Assembly: GCA_947492105.1 (NCBI GenBank)
Contig: CANLMN010000009.1
Span: 1 to 64,000, forward strand
Direction: 5' to 3'
DNA length: 64,000 bases
DNA from: an uncultured Aquimarina sp.
GTDB lineage: Bacteria; Bacteroidota; Bacteroidia; Flavobacteriales; Flavobacteriaceae
The first letter of the stretch is position 1. Each line of letters starts with the position of its first letter. This document shows positions 22,650 to 32,698 of this stretch, one piece after another. The notes under the pieces were generated by a model. It was not told the DNA's origin, made no database searches, and saw only the letters and a list, made by a program, of their open reading frames with translations. A program made the translations under genes and the position numbers.

Positions 22650-25436
22650 ATGCATCCAGACCTTACTACTGTAGATCCAAAAAAAAATATTATCATAAAA
22701 GGAGCTAGCCTCCATAATTTACAAAACATTGATGTTGTAATCCCTCGAAATAAACTTGTTGTTATCACAGGACTGTCTGGCTCCGGAAAATCGAGTTTGG
22801 CTTTTGACACCTTGTATGCAGAAGGGCAACGAAGATATGTAGAAAGTCTTTCTTCTTATGCGAGACAATTTCTAGGAAGATTAAACAAACCCAAAGTAGA
22901 GTATATAAAAGGAATAGCTCCGGCAATTGCCATAGAGCAAAAAGTTAATTCTACTAATCCGAGATCGACGGTAGGAACTACAACAGAAATTTATGATTAT
23001 CTCAAGTTACTCTATGCCCGAATTGGCAAAACCTACTCCCCTATTTCTGGCAAAGAAGTACGGAAAAATACCGTTTCTGATGTTGTTGATTATGTAAAAA
23101 CATTTGAGGAAGGAACAAAAATGTTATTGACCGCTCCTATTCACGTAGAGAAAGGTAGAACAATTGAAGAAAAAATAAAGGTATTGCAACAACAGGGATA
23201 TGCCCGAATCAAAATAAAAAACACTGTACATCGTATCGATGAAGAAGATCTTAAACTCCCCAAAAAAGAAAAACCTCTATTAGTAATAGATCGTATTATT
23301 AAACGAGATGATGAGGATTTTTATAACCGACTAGGTGATGCTGTGAGTACAGCTTTTTTTGAAGGCAAGGGTATTTGTTATATAGAATCGCTCCATGACA
23401 AAAAAATCGAAGAATTCAATAATAAATTTGAATTAGATGGTATTTCATTTTTGGAGCCAAACATACATCTTTTTAGTTTCAACAATCCTTATGGTGCTTG
23501 TCCAAATTGTGAAGGTTATGGGGATGTCATTGGCATCGATGAAGATCTTGTAATTCCGAATACAGCCTTAAGTGTGTATGAAGGTGCTGTTTTTCCATGG
23601 AAAGGTGAAAGTATGAGTTGGTACAAGGATCAATTAGTAAATTCTGCATATAAATTCGATTTTCCTATTCACAAACCCTATTTTGAACTCTCTGATAAAC
23701 AAAAAAAGCTTATATGGGATGGCAACTCTTATTTTGAGGGTATTGATAATTTTTTCAAGGAATTAGAATCTAAAGCTTACAAGATACAAAATCGTGTAAT
23801 GCTTTCGCGATATAGAGGAAAGACTAAATGCGGTAGTTGTGATGGGAAACGCCTACGCATAGAAGCTAATTATGTAAAAATACAAGATACTACCTTATCA
23901 GATCTTGTTGCAATGCCTTTGCACGATCTCATTGCCTTTTTCAAAAAATTGAAACTTAGCAAACATGATACGCAAATTGCCAAACGCCTACTCAAAGAAA
24001 TCAATAGCCGCCTTTCTTTTTTGGACAATGTAGGTCTTGATTATCTCACTCTTAATCGCAAATCTAACACACTTTCGGGAGGTGAATCCCAACGTATTAA
24101 TTTGGCCACATCTCTTGGTAGTAGTCTGGTAGGTTCTATGTATATTCTAGACGAACCCAGTATTGGTTTACACCCAAAAGATACCGAACGCCTTATTGGT
24201 GTTCTACAATCATTGAGAGATCTTGGTAATACAGTGATTGTAGTAGAACATGACGAAGACATCATGAAAGCTGCTGATCAAATTATTGACATCGGACCAG
24301 AAGCAGGAACACATGGTGGCAATGTTGTTGCGAATGGCTCTTATGACGAAATCCTCAAAGCAGATTCCCTCACTGCAAAATACCTCAGTAAAAAACTTGA
24401 AATAACCGTTCCTACCAAAAGACGTACCTCAAAGTACGCCATCGAAATCGAAGGAGCTAGAGAAAATAACCTCAAAAATATAGACATCACTATTCCCCTT
24501 GGTGTTTTTACTGCCATTACAGGGGTATCTGGAAGTGGCAAAAGTACATTGATCAAAAAGATTGTCTATCCGGCTATTCTAAAAAAAGTTGGTGGTGTTG
24601 GAGACAAAGCTGGACAATTTTCTGCAATTAAAGGAAATTATAGCAATATACAACATGTAGAATATGTAGATCAAAATCCCATCGGAAGATCTTCCAGATC
24701 CAATCCTGTCACCTATGTCAAAGCCTATGATGATATTCGTAATTTATTTGCTAATCAAAAACTTTCTAAAATCCGTAATTATAAGTCCAAACATTTTTCT
24801 TTTAATGTTGATGGAGGACGTTGTGAGACTTGTAAAGGTGAAGGTGAAGTTACTGTAGAAATGCAATTCATGGCAGATGTCCATTTGGAATGTGAGACTT
24901 GTAAAGGAAAACGTTTCAAAAAAGAAGTCCTAGAGGTAACTTTTCAGAACAAAAATATTGATGACATACTTTGTATGACTATTGATGAGGCGATCCTATT
25001 TTTTCAAAAGTATGACCAAACAAAAATACTCAAAAAGATTATACCATTACAAGATGTCGGATTAGGGTATGTGCAATTAGGACAAAGTTCCTCTACCCTC
25101 TCGGGGGGTGAAGCCCAACGCATCAAACTAGCTTCTTTTTTGGTCAAAGGAAATACCAAACAAAAAGCACTATTTATCTTTGATGAACCTACAACGGGAC
25201 TCCATTTTCATGACATCAAAAAATTACTAGATGCTTTTAATGCTCTTATAGCTATTGGACATTCCATCATTGTTATCGAACACAATATGGATTTGGTCAA
25301 ATGTGCAGACCATGTAATTGATTTGGGACTCAGTGGAGGAATTAATGGTGGAACTATCATTGCTCATGGAACTCCAGAAACCATCGCCAAAAACAAAAAA
25401 TCATATACAGCAAAATATCTCCTAGAAAAGTTATAA
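22650..25436 (+). CDS. uvrA: excinuclease ABC subunit UvrA
   Basis: The DNA-damage-recognition ATPase of nucleotide excision repair; works as a dimer with UvrB. 928 residues, near the normal length. First ABC half: Walker [10 protein letters not shown] near residue 45, [19 protein letters not shown], zinc motif CPNCEGYGD and CGSCDGKRL, signature [13 protein letters not shown], and Walker [13 protein letters not shown]. Second half: Walker [10 protein letters not shown] near 630, the zinc module [12 protein letters not shown] ... [12 protein letters not shown], signature [13 protein letters not shown], and Walker [13 protein letters not shown]. All ATP- and zinc-binding residues are present. 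The start [19 protein letters not shown] gives the usual short leader. Confidence 0.96.
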   Translation: MHPDLTTVDPKKNIIIKGASLHNLQNIDVVIPRNKLVVITGLSGSGKSSLAFDTLYAEGQRRYVESLSSYARQFLGRLNKPKVEYIKGIAPAIAIEQKVNSTNPRSTVGTTTEIYDYLKLLYARIGKTYSPISGKEVRKNTVSDVVDYVKTFEEGTKMLLTAPIHVEKGRTIEEKIKVLQQQGYARIKIKNTVHRIDEEDLKLPKKEKPLLVIDRIIKRDDEDFYNRLGDAVSTAFFEGKGICYIESLHDKKIEEFNNKFELDGISFLEPNIHLFSFNNPYGACPNCEGYGDVIGIDEDLVIPNTALSVYEGAVFPWKGESMSWYKDQLVNSAYKFDFPIHKPYFELSDKQKKLIWDGNSYFEGIDNFFKELESKAYKIQNRVMLSRYRGKTKCGSCDGKRLRIEANYVKIQDTTLSDLVAMPLHDLIAFFKKLKLSKHDTQIAKRLLKEINSRLSFLDNVGLDYLTLNRKSNTLSGGESQRINLATSLGSSLVGSMYILDEPSIGLHPKDTERLIGVLQSLRDLGNTVIVVEHDEDIMKAADQIIDIGPEAGTHGGNVVANGSYDEILKADSLTAKYLSKKLEITVPTKRRTSKYAIEIEGARENNLKNIDITIPLGVFTAITGVSGSGKSTLIKKIVYPAILKKVGGVGDKAGQFSAIKGNYSNIQHVEYVDQNPIGRSSRSNPVTYVKAYDDIRNLFANQKLSKIRNYKSKHFSFNVDGGRCETCKGEGEVTVEMQFMADVHLECETCKGKRFKKEVLEVTFQNKNIDDILCMTIDEAILFFQKYDQTKILKKIIPLQDVGLGYVQLGQSSSTLSGGEAQRIKLASFLVKGNTKQKALFIFDEPTTGLHFHDIKKLLDAFNALIAIGHSIIVIEHNMDLVKCADHVIDLGLSGGINGGTIIAHGTPETIAKNKKSYTAKYLLEKL

Positions 25437-25438
25437 AA

Positions 25439-25485
25439 AAAGAATCGTCCAAATTATCTAACAATAATTTGGACGATTCTTTTTT
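25439..25485. terminator. bidirectional intrinsic terminator after uvrA
   Basis: A near-perfect 16-bp stem, AAGAATCGTCCAAATT and its complement, around a short loop, with A/T runs on either side. It terminates uvrA and can also serve the convergent gene at 25518. Confidence 0.9.
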
Positions 25486-25517
25486 ATGTGATTCTGGTAA
25501 TAATTTAGCTATATACC

Positions 25518-25997
25518 CTAGATTTTTTCTAAATACACCTCATCTAAGTAAAAAGTACCTTTATTAAAGAAGTGAAATTTCAAATCCAAAATTTCTTCAA
25601 CAGTTTTGAATTCCCAAGTATACTTACTCCAAGAAGTTGTTAAGGTAAAATCTTTAGAGGAATACTCTTCATTTTGTATTACTGCTTTTATAGCAGCGCC
25701 TGGTGTTCTTGTTCTTCCGTAAAATGTCAGACGATAGTGTTTTCTTTTTTTCAATTTAATAGGAGTAATTGACTGTACATCCCAATCATTATTTCCTAAT
25801 CGTAGGACTACAACTTTCATTGCATATCCTTTGTGCGTATTTCTAGTTTCTAGACCAAACTTTGCATATGACTCATTATCTCCCTGGAGGTTATTCCATT
25901 CTTGTAGCTCTCTTTCAAAATTTCCATTTTCAATATAATTCTGTCCAAAAGAACTCAATGAAACAATCAAGGCTATCAGTAGGATTACTTTTTTCAT
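25518..25997 (-). CDS. small secreted carbohydrate-binding-module-like protein
   Basis: A 159-residue protein, start placed at MKKVILLIALIVSLSSFGQN, which gives a clear signal peptide. The mature part opens NYIENGNFERELQEWNNLQG, the usual beginning of CBM4/9- or CBM22-type jelly rolls, and continues through KAMKV-like YAMKVVVLRLGNNDWDVQS, RTRTPGAAIKAVIQ and the closing FHFFNKGTFYLDEVYLEKI (the FYLDEV strand typical of these domains). No catalytic domain is attached. It probably binds a polysaccharide or other ligand outside the cell; the ligand is unknown. Confidence 0.75.
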   Translation of the reverse strand: MKKVILLIALIVSLSSFGQNYIENGNFERELQEWNNLQGDNESYAKFGLETRNTHKGYAMKVVVLRLGNNDWDVQSITPIKLKKRKHYRLTFYGRTRTPGAAIKAVIQNEEYSSKDFTLTTSWSKYTWEFKTVEEILDLKFHFFNKGTFYLDEVYLEKI

Positions 25998-26350
25998 TGG
26001 GCTAAATATATTTAAATTATTATTCAACATTTGGTTACTTTTTTAAATCTACATATCACAATTCACAAACCATGCCATTTTTTTTTATGACCTATAAACT
26101 AGTGCAAATATAAGCTACTAGCACAATAATACGACGTTTTTTTTATAACAAAAAGCGCATCCAACTAAATGTATTTGAAATTAATTAAAAACCAATACTA
26201 ACACTAAATCCTTTATATTCTTATAACAAATCTTCATTTTTAATAACAATTTCAAAATTAAATAGATGTCGCTTTTATGCTAACAAAAAAATCCTTGTTA
26301 AATTGTACAACACCTTTTTTTGGCAGAACTACCTTAACTTTCTATTATCG

Positions 26351-26486
26351 GGCCAAAATGAGATGATATTTGACCAGATAAGTCCTTTTTATATCGATAA
26401 CAGCACTACGGATAAAAAACGCAATGAAGTATAGGCAAATTTGACTCCTGTTTTAGGGAAAAGAAAAAGTCAAAAGGAATTCATAG
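26351..26486 (+). repeat. MITE-like repeat, family alpha, copy with degenerate ends
   Basis: Shares the internal order of the element at 40911-41066: AAAATGAGAT-ATTTGACCAGATAAG, a central AGCA-TAC region, GGC-AATTTGA, and an AAAAGTCAA end. The rest of the gene-free stretch 25998-26893 holds only further diverged repeat pieces (GGCAGAACTACCTTAACT near 26325 and a related GGCAGTACATACCTTAACT near 26765; a TACTATTTTGGC-type segment near 26850 also seen near 57575). Confidence 0.55.
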
Positions 26487-26893
26487 AAATGGCTTATCTA
26501 TTTTTCAATTTTCTATAAAATGTTCTTTTTATGCAATTTTTAGCTATTTCTTAATCAATAGCCCTCTTTTAAGGGGGCAAAAAACACTTCCCTTGATCGA
26601 AGAATGCCCCTACCACCACTACCAATTGGCCTCTCCTTGGTGGTTGATCCTAAAAGAATCGAAAAAAATCAAACTACCGCTGTCGGATGCCTTATGAATC
26701 CCTCTAGTATATTCTATACAAAAACGTAGCGATTACATTATACATTCTTCAATATACATAATTTGGCAGTACATACCTTAACTCTTTTGGTGACATCTTA
26801 TACCATTCAAAAAATAATTACAGGTTAATAATTCGGTTCTTTTTCTACTATTTTGGCCTACAGTTACATTCTAATTGTATAATTCATTATCAA

Positions 26894-26920
26894 AAAGGCC
26901 ACCCTTTTATAGGTGGCCTT
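26894..26920 (-). terminator. intrinsic terminator of the 161-residue lipoprotein gene
   Basis: A perfect 9-bp stem, AAGGCCACC and GGTGGCCTT, followed by a T-run on the minus strand, 37 bp after the stop codon. Confidence 0.85.
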
Positions 26921-26956
26921 CTAAATACATTCAATTTTTTCTTCAAAAATTTGAAA

Positions 26957-27442
26957 CTACCATTTCGGTCCTTTCTTAGAGTTACATTTGATTCCTTTTC
27001 CTACTCTTCCAGGACATAACACTTCGTCTGGGTGCTTTTTCCCACCTACTTTGATTGTTTTTTCTTTGTGAGCTGGTGCGTGTCCACATTGCACTGTATT
27101 ATAAAAAACTTTTTTTCCTTTTCCCTTTAAGGCTTTTTGCATATCTTTTTTCATGGCCTCACAAATCTGTCTGACAGTTTTTTTACCTACCTTGATTTTC
27201 CCCACACCATGATCATAACTACTTTTGCAATAACATTTTCCATTTACTGAAAAGCTATCTGCCCAAGACGGCGCTGTAGTCTTATTTGCTAAAGCATTCT
27301 TTGCAGCTATATTCGTTGTAGTTTCTGTTGTTGTTTCAGTGCTTTCAATTGGATCTGTAGCACAACTAATGATCATAAATGCACTTAGACAGAGAATCAT
27401 TAACCCTGAAACAAATTGGTTAGTTTTTTTTGAGTTTTTCAT
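26957..27442 (-). CDS. small basic, cysteine-rich lipoprotein of unknown function
   Basis: A 161-residue protein with a lipobox (IISC-A near residue 27), a threonine-rich linker (ETTTETTTN), then a compact lysine-rich domain with seven cysteines and several histidines: NGKCYCKSSYDHGVGKI, ICEAMKKDM, VQCGHAPAH, DEVLCPGRVGKGIKC and a final KKGPKW. I do not recognise the family. The domain resembles small secreted or surface modules stabilised by disulfides, and the high positive charge suggests contact with anionic polymers or membranes. It stands alone, with a terminator downstream and over 600 gene-free bases upstream. Confidence 0.75.
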   Translation of the reverse strand: MKNSKKTNQFVSGLMILCLSAFMIISCATDPIESTETTTETTTNIAAKNALANKTTAPSWADSFSVNGKCYCKSSYDHGVGKIKVGKKTVRQICEAMKKDMQKALKGKGKKVFYNTVQCGHAPAHKEKTIKVGGKKHPDEVLCPGRVGKGIKCNSKKGPKW

Positions 27443-28068
27443 AATTTAATAAAATTTAATGTGTGAATTAATTGTTATCCAAATCTCTGGACAGCACCAA
27501 ACCTACAAAAAATAAATAACTGATCTCAAGGGTTTTACTGTAACACGGTTTTCAGAAACCGCATGACATGATTAGCTTAACGACGGGATATTTTTTAATC
27601 TTTGACAAAAATTAATATAAAAAATTGATAACCAAGTAGTTAAGAACAAAAGTTAATTAACTCAGGATCAAGCACATGAAACCAAAATAGGTTCACACAA
27701 AAGAATTTTTAACTTAATTTTAGCGTTTTTATTGTAAGTCTTGGGTGTTTAAACGTCAAGAATCGTCGATCCATAGAAACAAATCGATATATACGCTTAT
27801 GCAATCCTCTAACGTTCTACTAGAATAAAATAAAAATCTTAGATTTTTTTAGTATATTCTCACAAAACATAAATTATCTATCTTGATTTTTGGGAATCTC
27901 GTAAGCACGATATAAACCGATTTAGTTTCTTTTTTCAACTTACGTATCAATAGCTAGTTCAATAAGAGGTCCTTTTTTATGGGACATATCGACTCTATGC
28001 GTAGAAAATGCCCATAGAGGTTCGATGGCTCCTTTTTTTTGAGAAAGAAAATAGTATTCTAACCGTCA
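27443..28068. other. gene-free stretch with one hairpin
   Basis: No gene is supported here. At 27988-28026 there is an imperfect hairpin (ATCGACTCTATG with CATAGAG-TTCGAT) close to the 3' end of the M28 peptidase gene; it may act as its transcript end but lacks a clear T-run. The remainder is AT-rich and carries the promoter of the lipoprotein gene. Confidence 0.4.
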
Positions 28069-29100
28069 TCATTTCGCTTTATCTACTACTATTCGATTTT
28101 CACGATTAACTAACTCCCAAGCAGTATAAAAAATTAATTTGGTCCGTTTTGCCAGTAATTCATAATTAATTTTGTCAGGTGTATCTGTAATTTGATGATA
28201 ATCTTCATGTACACCATTAAAATAAAAAATGATAGGAATATTATTTTTGGCAAAATTATAGTGATCACTTCTGTAATAGAATCGGTTTGGATCATTTTCT
28301 GCGTTATACGTATAATCCAATGCTAGTTGCTGATACTTCTTGTTTGTTTCTTCACTCAATTGATGTAATTCGGTACTTAGACGATCACTACCGATTAGAT
28401 AAATATAATTTTCATTACCCTTATGTGCCTCATCAATACGCCCTATCATATCGGTATTCAGGTTTGCAATGGTATTCTTTAAAGGGAAAATAGGGTTTTC
28501 TGTATAAAATTTCGATCCATATAAGCCCTTTTCCTCTCCTGTCACGTGTAAAAAAAGAATAGAACGTCTAGGTCCTTTACCGTCTTTTTTGGCTTTTGCA
28601 AAAGCTTGAGCAATCTCTAATAGTGCTACTGTCCCAGAACCATCATCATCTGCTCCATTAAAAACATTGCCTTGTCCATCCGTACCCACATGATCATAGT
28701 GTGCGGATAGCACCAAAAGTTCTTGGGCCTTGTCAGATCCCTCGATATACGCCATTACATTTTCAGAAGCTTTGATTCCTCCTCTAAAATAGCTCTCGGG
28801 AATTGCTTGGTAATAATCTTCGACACCTTGCGGAGATGGAATTCCCATTTTTCGATAATTTTCTCTTAAAAATGCTGCTGCCTTTTTCTGTCCTGGTTCT
28901 CCCGTGTCTCTCCCCTCAAAATCATCTCCTGCGAGGGTATATAGATTTTTTTTCAGTTCTTTGACATCTATCGTTGCTACATAATCTGTAGCTACACTCT
29001 CAGTGCTTATGTCACTTGGTACTCCTACAGCGTCACTTTTTGTAGTACCACAAGAACCCCATAAAAACAGTACTATAACCCCTGCTATGTATTTAATCAT
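28069..29100 (-). CDS. M28 family metallopeptidase (aminopeptidase-like lipoprotein)
   Basis: A 343-residue lipoprotein (lipobox WGSC near residue 17). The M28 co-catalytic zinc site is visible: LSAHYDHVG (first His), NGADDDGSGT (bridging Asp), HVTGEEKGLYG (catalytic and ligand Glu), LNTDMIGRID (Asp) and YRSDHYNFAK (last His). An N-terminal FEGRDTGEPGQKKAAAFL segment is also typical. It should remove N-terminal residues from peptides in the periplasm or at the cell surface. Upstream on the other strand lies tRNA-Ser. Confidence 0.92.
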   Translation of the reverse strand: MIKYIAGVIVLFLWGSCGTTKSDAVGVPSDISTESVATDYVATIDVKELKKNLYTLAGDDFEGRDTGEPGQKKAAAFLRENYRKMGIPSPQGVEDYYQAIPESYFRGGIKASENVMAYIEGSDKAQELLVLSAHYDHVGTDGQGNVFNGADDDGSGTVALLEIAQAFAKAKKDGKGPRRSILFLHVTGEEKGLYGSKFYTENPIFPLKNTIANLNTDMIGRIDEAHKGNENYIYLIGSDRLSTELHQLSEETNKKYQQLALDYTYNAENDPNRFYYRSDHYNFAKNNIPIIFYFNGVHEDYHQITDTPDKINYELLAKRTKLIFYTAWELVNRENRIVVDKAK

Positions 29101-29256
29101 TTCTTCTCATTTTTTTTTGAAATATACAAGATACATCATTCTATAAATATGAAACAAAAAACAAATTTATTTTTTTTTCAAATAAAGTTTCGTAGAATCA
29201 AAAAAGCTTCTTATATTTGCACCCGCATTCAGGGAATACCTGATGAGACCCAAACT

Positions 29257-29341
29257 GGAGAAATGGCAGAGTGGTCGAATGCACCAGTCTTGAAAACTGG
29301 CGAGGGTCACACCTCCGGGGGTTCGAATCCCTCTTTCTCCG
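29257..29341 (+). tRNA. tRNA-Ser (anticodon TGA)
   Basis: A complete class II tRNA: acceptor stem GGAGAAA paired with TTTCTCC, anticodon stem CCAGT/ACTGG with loop CTTGAAA giving anticodon TGA at 29291-29293, a long variable arm (GAGGGTCACACCTC) and T-arm GGGGGTTCGAATCCCTC. The discriminator base is G and CCA is not encoded. Followed by an intrinsic terminator. Confidence 0.95.
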
Positions 29342-29344
29342 CTT

Positions 29345-29376
29345 AAAAGCTCTACTTTAATTAGTAGGGCTTTTTT
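29345..29376 (+). terminator. intrinsic terminator of tRNA-Ser
   Basis: Stem AAAAGCTCTACT and AGTAGGGCTTTT (one G-T pair) around TTAATT, followed by a T-run, a few bases after the tRNA end. Confidence 0.8.
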
Positions 29377-29695
29377 ATTGAATTATACTCCTCTAAGAGC
29401 TACTCTAATCTTGGCTAAATAACTTTCTAATCTAGACTAAAAAGGAGTACATAAAGGTGTACCATAAATTTACTAGGTAGTCCAACATTCTTCGTTAGAC
29501 TATAAAACTCCTTTGGAGGTGTATAAAAATGCTGCTTGATGATATTATCAACAAAAATAAAAGTTAGGAGTCTCCTCCAGCCCCCCTCTTTTAAACATCA
29601 TCACCATCATTATAAAATTAAGAAAAGATAAATAATGGTTCTAATTTCTCAGACCACTTCAGTTTTGCAACGGTCTTACACTATGATTCCATGCA

Positions 29696-29730
29696 ACATT
29701 ATATAGCTAATTTGATATAACTGGTATCAA
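29696..29730 (-). repeat. terminal fragment of repeat family beta
   Basis: ACATTATATAGCTAATTTGA and the following ACTGGTAT match the end of the family beta element at 20669-20701 and, reversed, 47634-47660. Only this end is present. The rest of 29377-29781, between the tRNA terminator and the IS element, shows nothing I can identify. Confidence 0.5.
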
Positions 29731-29781
29731 TATGTTTTGTGAAAGAAAAAATTAGATCCAAATCAAAAAGTAACAAAAAGC

Positions 29782-31509
29782 AAAAGAGGCCGTCTAAAAA
29801 GTATTTAGTCGGTCTTTTTCATTTTGTTGTTTTTTGATTTTGTGCTGCTTTCCTATTGTCAAGTTTCTAATGAAGCAAAAGTATTAATCAAAAGTGTTCC
29901 ATCTATGCCCACTTTGCTTTTTTAAGGTTGTGTGCCATCGCTATTAGCCCAATTTCGGTTTCTACTTTATCAATTCCTCTTAGCATAAAGCGTTTAAAGT
30001 TCATATTTTGCTTAATATTTCCAAAAACAGCCTCCACATCCCAACATCTTTGTTTACGATGTGCAATTCCTTCTGGAGTTAGTAGTTTTTGTTTGGCTAT
30101 AGCTTTAAGTCGTACTAAATTGTGATTGCGTTCTACAATACGGTTGCCTTTTGCTTTGTAACAGCTAGATCTTAGTGGGCATCCGCTGCAGTTACCAGCC
30201 TGATAGCGACTTATGGTTTGCTGATATCCGGTTTTGGTCTCGCGTTTGTAATCTCCTATGTGCCTCATGGCTTGTCCCATTGGACAATAATAGGTGTCCG
30301 TTTGATCATTATAGTACAGTTTACTTGCTGCAAAGGGATTTTTAACCTTTCCTGTTTTTTCCTCTCGTTGTTCTTTGTGGAAGTAATTATACTTGACAAA
30401 AGCTTCGATATTTTTGTCTTCTAAATCTGTGTAATTTTCCTCACTGCCATAGCCAGCATCTGCAGTAATACTGTCTGGGATATTTTGATAGCTTTCTATA
30501 AAATCTTCTACATGATCTATTAGTGTAGTGGTGTCTGCGGTGGTTTGTGCTAGGGTGTAATTGACAATAAATTGATTGTTGGTCGCTGCTTGTAAGTTAT
30601 ATCCTGGTTTGAGTTGCCCGTTTTGCATGTGATCATCTTTCATACGCATGAAAGTGGCATCGGGATCGGTTTTACTCATACTACCTCGAGCGCCCAATTG
30701 TTCTTCTTGTCTATTATATTTAGCAATGTTAGTTGGCCAATTCTTCTTGGCATAACCTAGTTTTTGCTTTACCTTTTTATCAATCTCTTTTCCCTCTAAA
30801 GCCTGATTGATTTGATCAATAGTTTGAGATACTTGCGCTGGATCAATGGCTTCAAAGTTTGGAGTATTAGGCGCCTGTTCTTCATCGGCATAGACCTTTT
30901 CGACATAAGTCCATAATTCTTTAAGTTGCTTAGTGATCTTACCACGGTTAGTTTTAATACTCTTTGCCCATACAAAGATATATCGATTAGCATTGGCTTC
31001 AATCTTAGTGCCATCAACATATAAATCTTTCAAAGACAAGTAACCTTGCTCGCTTAGGAGTATAACTACTTGGTTAAAAATCTTTTTCAAATGACCTTTT
31101 AAACGCTTTCCTCTAAAATCATTGATCGTATTGTGATCGGGTGTGCTCTGACCACTAAGCCACATAAAATGGATATTCTCTTGAAGGGCTTGCTCAATCT
31201 TACGAGAAGAATACAAATTACGCAAATAAGCATAGACTATAACCTTCAAAAGCATCCGAGGATGGTAACTAGAAGTACCACCTCCTTTATAGGTCTTGGT
31301 CAATTTATCGATATCCAAATGATCGATAATCGTGTTAACAATGCGGACAGGATGATTCTTGGGAATTAAATCATCATAACTGGGCGGCAGAAGACTTAAT
31401 TGATCTTGATCATAGGTCTTGAAGACAACATTTCGGCTCATGCCTAAAATTAAAAACCTAAATAGTTTTAACCAAAAAAAAGAGGCTATCTTTTCAGACA
31501 GCCTCTTTT
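29782..31509 (-). mobile_element. IS1182-family insertion sequence
   Basis: A 1.73-kb element with 20-bp imperfect terminal inverted repeats. The left end reads AAAAGAGGCCGTCTAAAAAG and the right end, read inwards, AAAAGAGGCTGTCTGAAAAG (18 of 20 identical). Both ends can also fold on themselves (right end hairpin 31474-31509), as in IS1182 members. One intact transposase occupies most of it. No clear target-site duplication abuts the ends. Confidence 0.85.
29903..31441 (-). CDS. IS1182-family transposase
   Basis: A 512-residue DDE transposase. The N-terminal part has the family opening (FKTYDQDQLSLLPPSYDDLI, HPVRIVNTIID, YHPRMLLKVIVYAYLRNLYS). Catalytic acidic residues are placed at YVDGTKIEANANR (first Asp), ITADAGYGSEENY (second Asp) and CWDVEAVFGNIKQN (Glu). 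A CPLRSSCYKAKG cysteine motif precedes the C-terminal part. Length and motifs are complete with no frameshift, so the element may still be active. Confidence 0.95.
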   Translation of the reverse strand: MSRNVVFKTYDQDQLSLLPPSYDDLIPKNHPVRIVNTIIDHLDIDKLTKTYKGGGTSSYHPRMLLKVIVYAYLRNLYSSRKIEQALQENIHFMWLSGQSTPDHNTINDFRGKRLKGHLKKIFNQVVILLSEQGYLSLKDLYVDGTKIEANANRYIFVWAKSIKTNRGKITKQLKELWTYVEKVYADEEQAPNTPNFEAIDPAQVSQTIDQINQALEGKEIDKKVKQKLGYAKKNWPTNIAKYNRQEEQLGARGSMSKTDPDATFMRMKDDHMQNGQLKPGYNLQAATNNQFIVNYTLAQTTADTTTLIDHVEDFIESYQNIPDSITADAGYGSEENYTDLEDKNIEAFVKYNYFHKEQREEKTGKVKNPFAASKLYYNDQTDTYYCPMGQAMRHIGDYKRETKTGYQQTISRYQAGNCSGCPLRSSCYKAKGNRIVERNHNLVRLKAIAKQKLLTPEGIAHRKQRCWDVEAVFGNIKQNMNFKRFMLRGIDKVETEIGLIAMAHNLKKAKWA

Positions 31510-31538
31510 TAACAAAATTAAATTTGCTTCTTCTTCTC

Positions 31539-32339
31539 TTAGTTTAATAAGAAATCTTCTTTCTTAAAACCATTATTAAACTTAACCTGACTGAATGTAT
31601 ATACACCTATAGGCACATATCCTGACTCTTTGTTAGGCATAAATCCTTTTCTTACCACTGGCACCAAAATACCATCAATTTTTTCATACTCCAAAGTCAT
31701 TTTCAAAATAGGTTTATCAATCCCCCACGCTGGTAGTGAAAAATAAAATATATCTACCAAATGCGTATTCGGATTGAAATATAGGATATACTCGTCATTC
31801 TTCTCTTTTTTAGTATAACCTCCATTATATGTCAAACTTACTTTGTCGTATGCTATATCTCCGACCTTCTCAGTACCTAGGTATTTGTAATTTGTCCCAG
31901 GATCTTTTAATTTATACATCATAGTAAACCAATAGAAATTTACTTTACGCAAAAATGTAGTTCCTGCTATAGCCTCTGGATCTGTTATCGCTTTACCATC
32001 CAAAGTCAATGTCGGCTTACTGTCTACATAGGACTGCACAGCTTTACCAGGCTTTCCTGGCAAAACATTCAAATCATGCTGCTCATAAGAAGCCCATGAT
32101 TGCTCACCGTCAAAAATATGACGTTCTAAGGAAACATCTTTTCCTTTTTCAAAATTATCATACACATAATGAAATTGAACATCTTTTTTGGCTGCTAATG
32201 TTTCATAACCACCGTTTACCGCTATTAATGCATCTAATAATTCTGTTGACTTAGTATCAGAATTCTGAGCATTAATTGAATAAACACCTACGAATGCTAC
32301 TACAAAAGCAGCTACAATACTTTTAATTTTTGATCTCAA
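31539..32339 (-). CDS. secreted DUF6503-like protein
   Basis: A 266-residue protein with a signal peptide (to about residue 24, SINA-Q). The sequence opens with LLDALIAVNGGYETLAAKKD, similar to the AHGG-type opening of DUF6503 proteins, and continues as a series of antiparallel strands with YDKVSLTYNGG, YILYFNPNTHLVDIFYF and ILKMTLEYEKIDGILVPVVR. This order suggests a LolA/LppX-like half-barrel that could bind a hydrophobic ligand. Family assignment is from memory and moderate. It lies beside the right end of the IS, which has not disrupted it. Confidence 0.65.
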   Translation of the reverse strand: MRSKIKSIVAAFVVAFVGVYSINAQNSDTKSTELLDALIAVNGGYETLAAKKDVQFHYVYDNFEKGKDVSLERHIFDGEQSWASYEQHDLNVLPGKPGKAVQSYVDSKPTLTLDGKAITDPEAIAGTTFLRKVNFYWFTMMYKLKDPGTNYKYLGTEKVGDIAYDKVSLTYNGGYTKKEKNDEYILYFNPNTHLVDIFYFSLPAWGIDKPILKMTLEYEKIDGILVPVVRKGFMPNKESGYVPIGVYTFSQVKFNNGFKKEDFLLN

Positions 32340-32698
32340 GATTAAAAAGTTTTATGATTAAAAATGTTAGTTTATAATAAGTATACCAGTCGAAATTAGT
32401 TTCAAAACTTACACTCTGATATCATATTTTATCAAATACATCACTTATAAATGCACATTACATTACTAAAAAACCAAAATAGCTACTAGAAACCAATGAA
32501 TTAACTCAATAAAAAAAGCTTAAAATAATTTAACAAAAAATAATCTGACAGCAATTTTATTCTTTTTTATCGAGTCATTTTACTCATATCATGATAGTCC
32601 TTTTAGATAAAAAACGATATAAGCATCCCGACTAAATACGACAAAAATAACTTCATACTACTCAATCAGGCTATACCTCACACAAATTAAAAATATAA
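32340..32698. other. gene-free intergenic stretch
   Basis: I see no gene, repeat copy or strong hairpin here; it should hold the promoter of the DUF6503-like gene. Confidence 0.5.

Noticed and set aside
22427-22708. 93-codon plus-strand open frame upstream of uvrA
   Set aside because: It begins inside a repeat copy and overlaps the uvrA start in another frame; the composition is not protein-like.
29149-29346. 65-codon plus-strand frame over tRNA-Ser
   Set aside because: Its last third is the tRNA sequence translated; a typical false frame.
29770-31520. target-site duplication TAACAAAA around the IS1182 element
   Set aside because: The right copy touches the terminal repeat but the left copy is set off by three bases, so it is not a proper duplication and may be chance in A-rich DNA.
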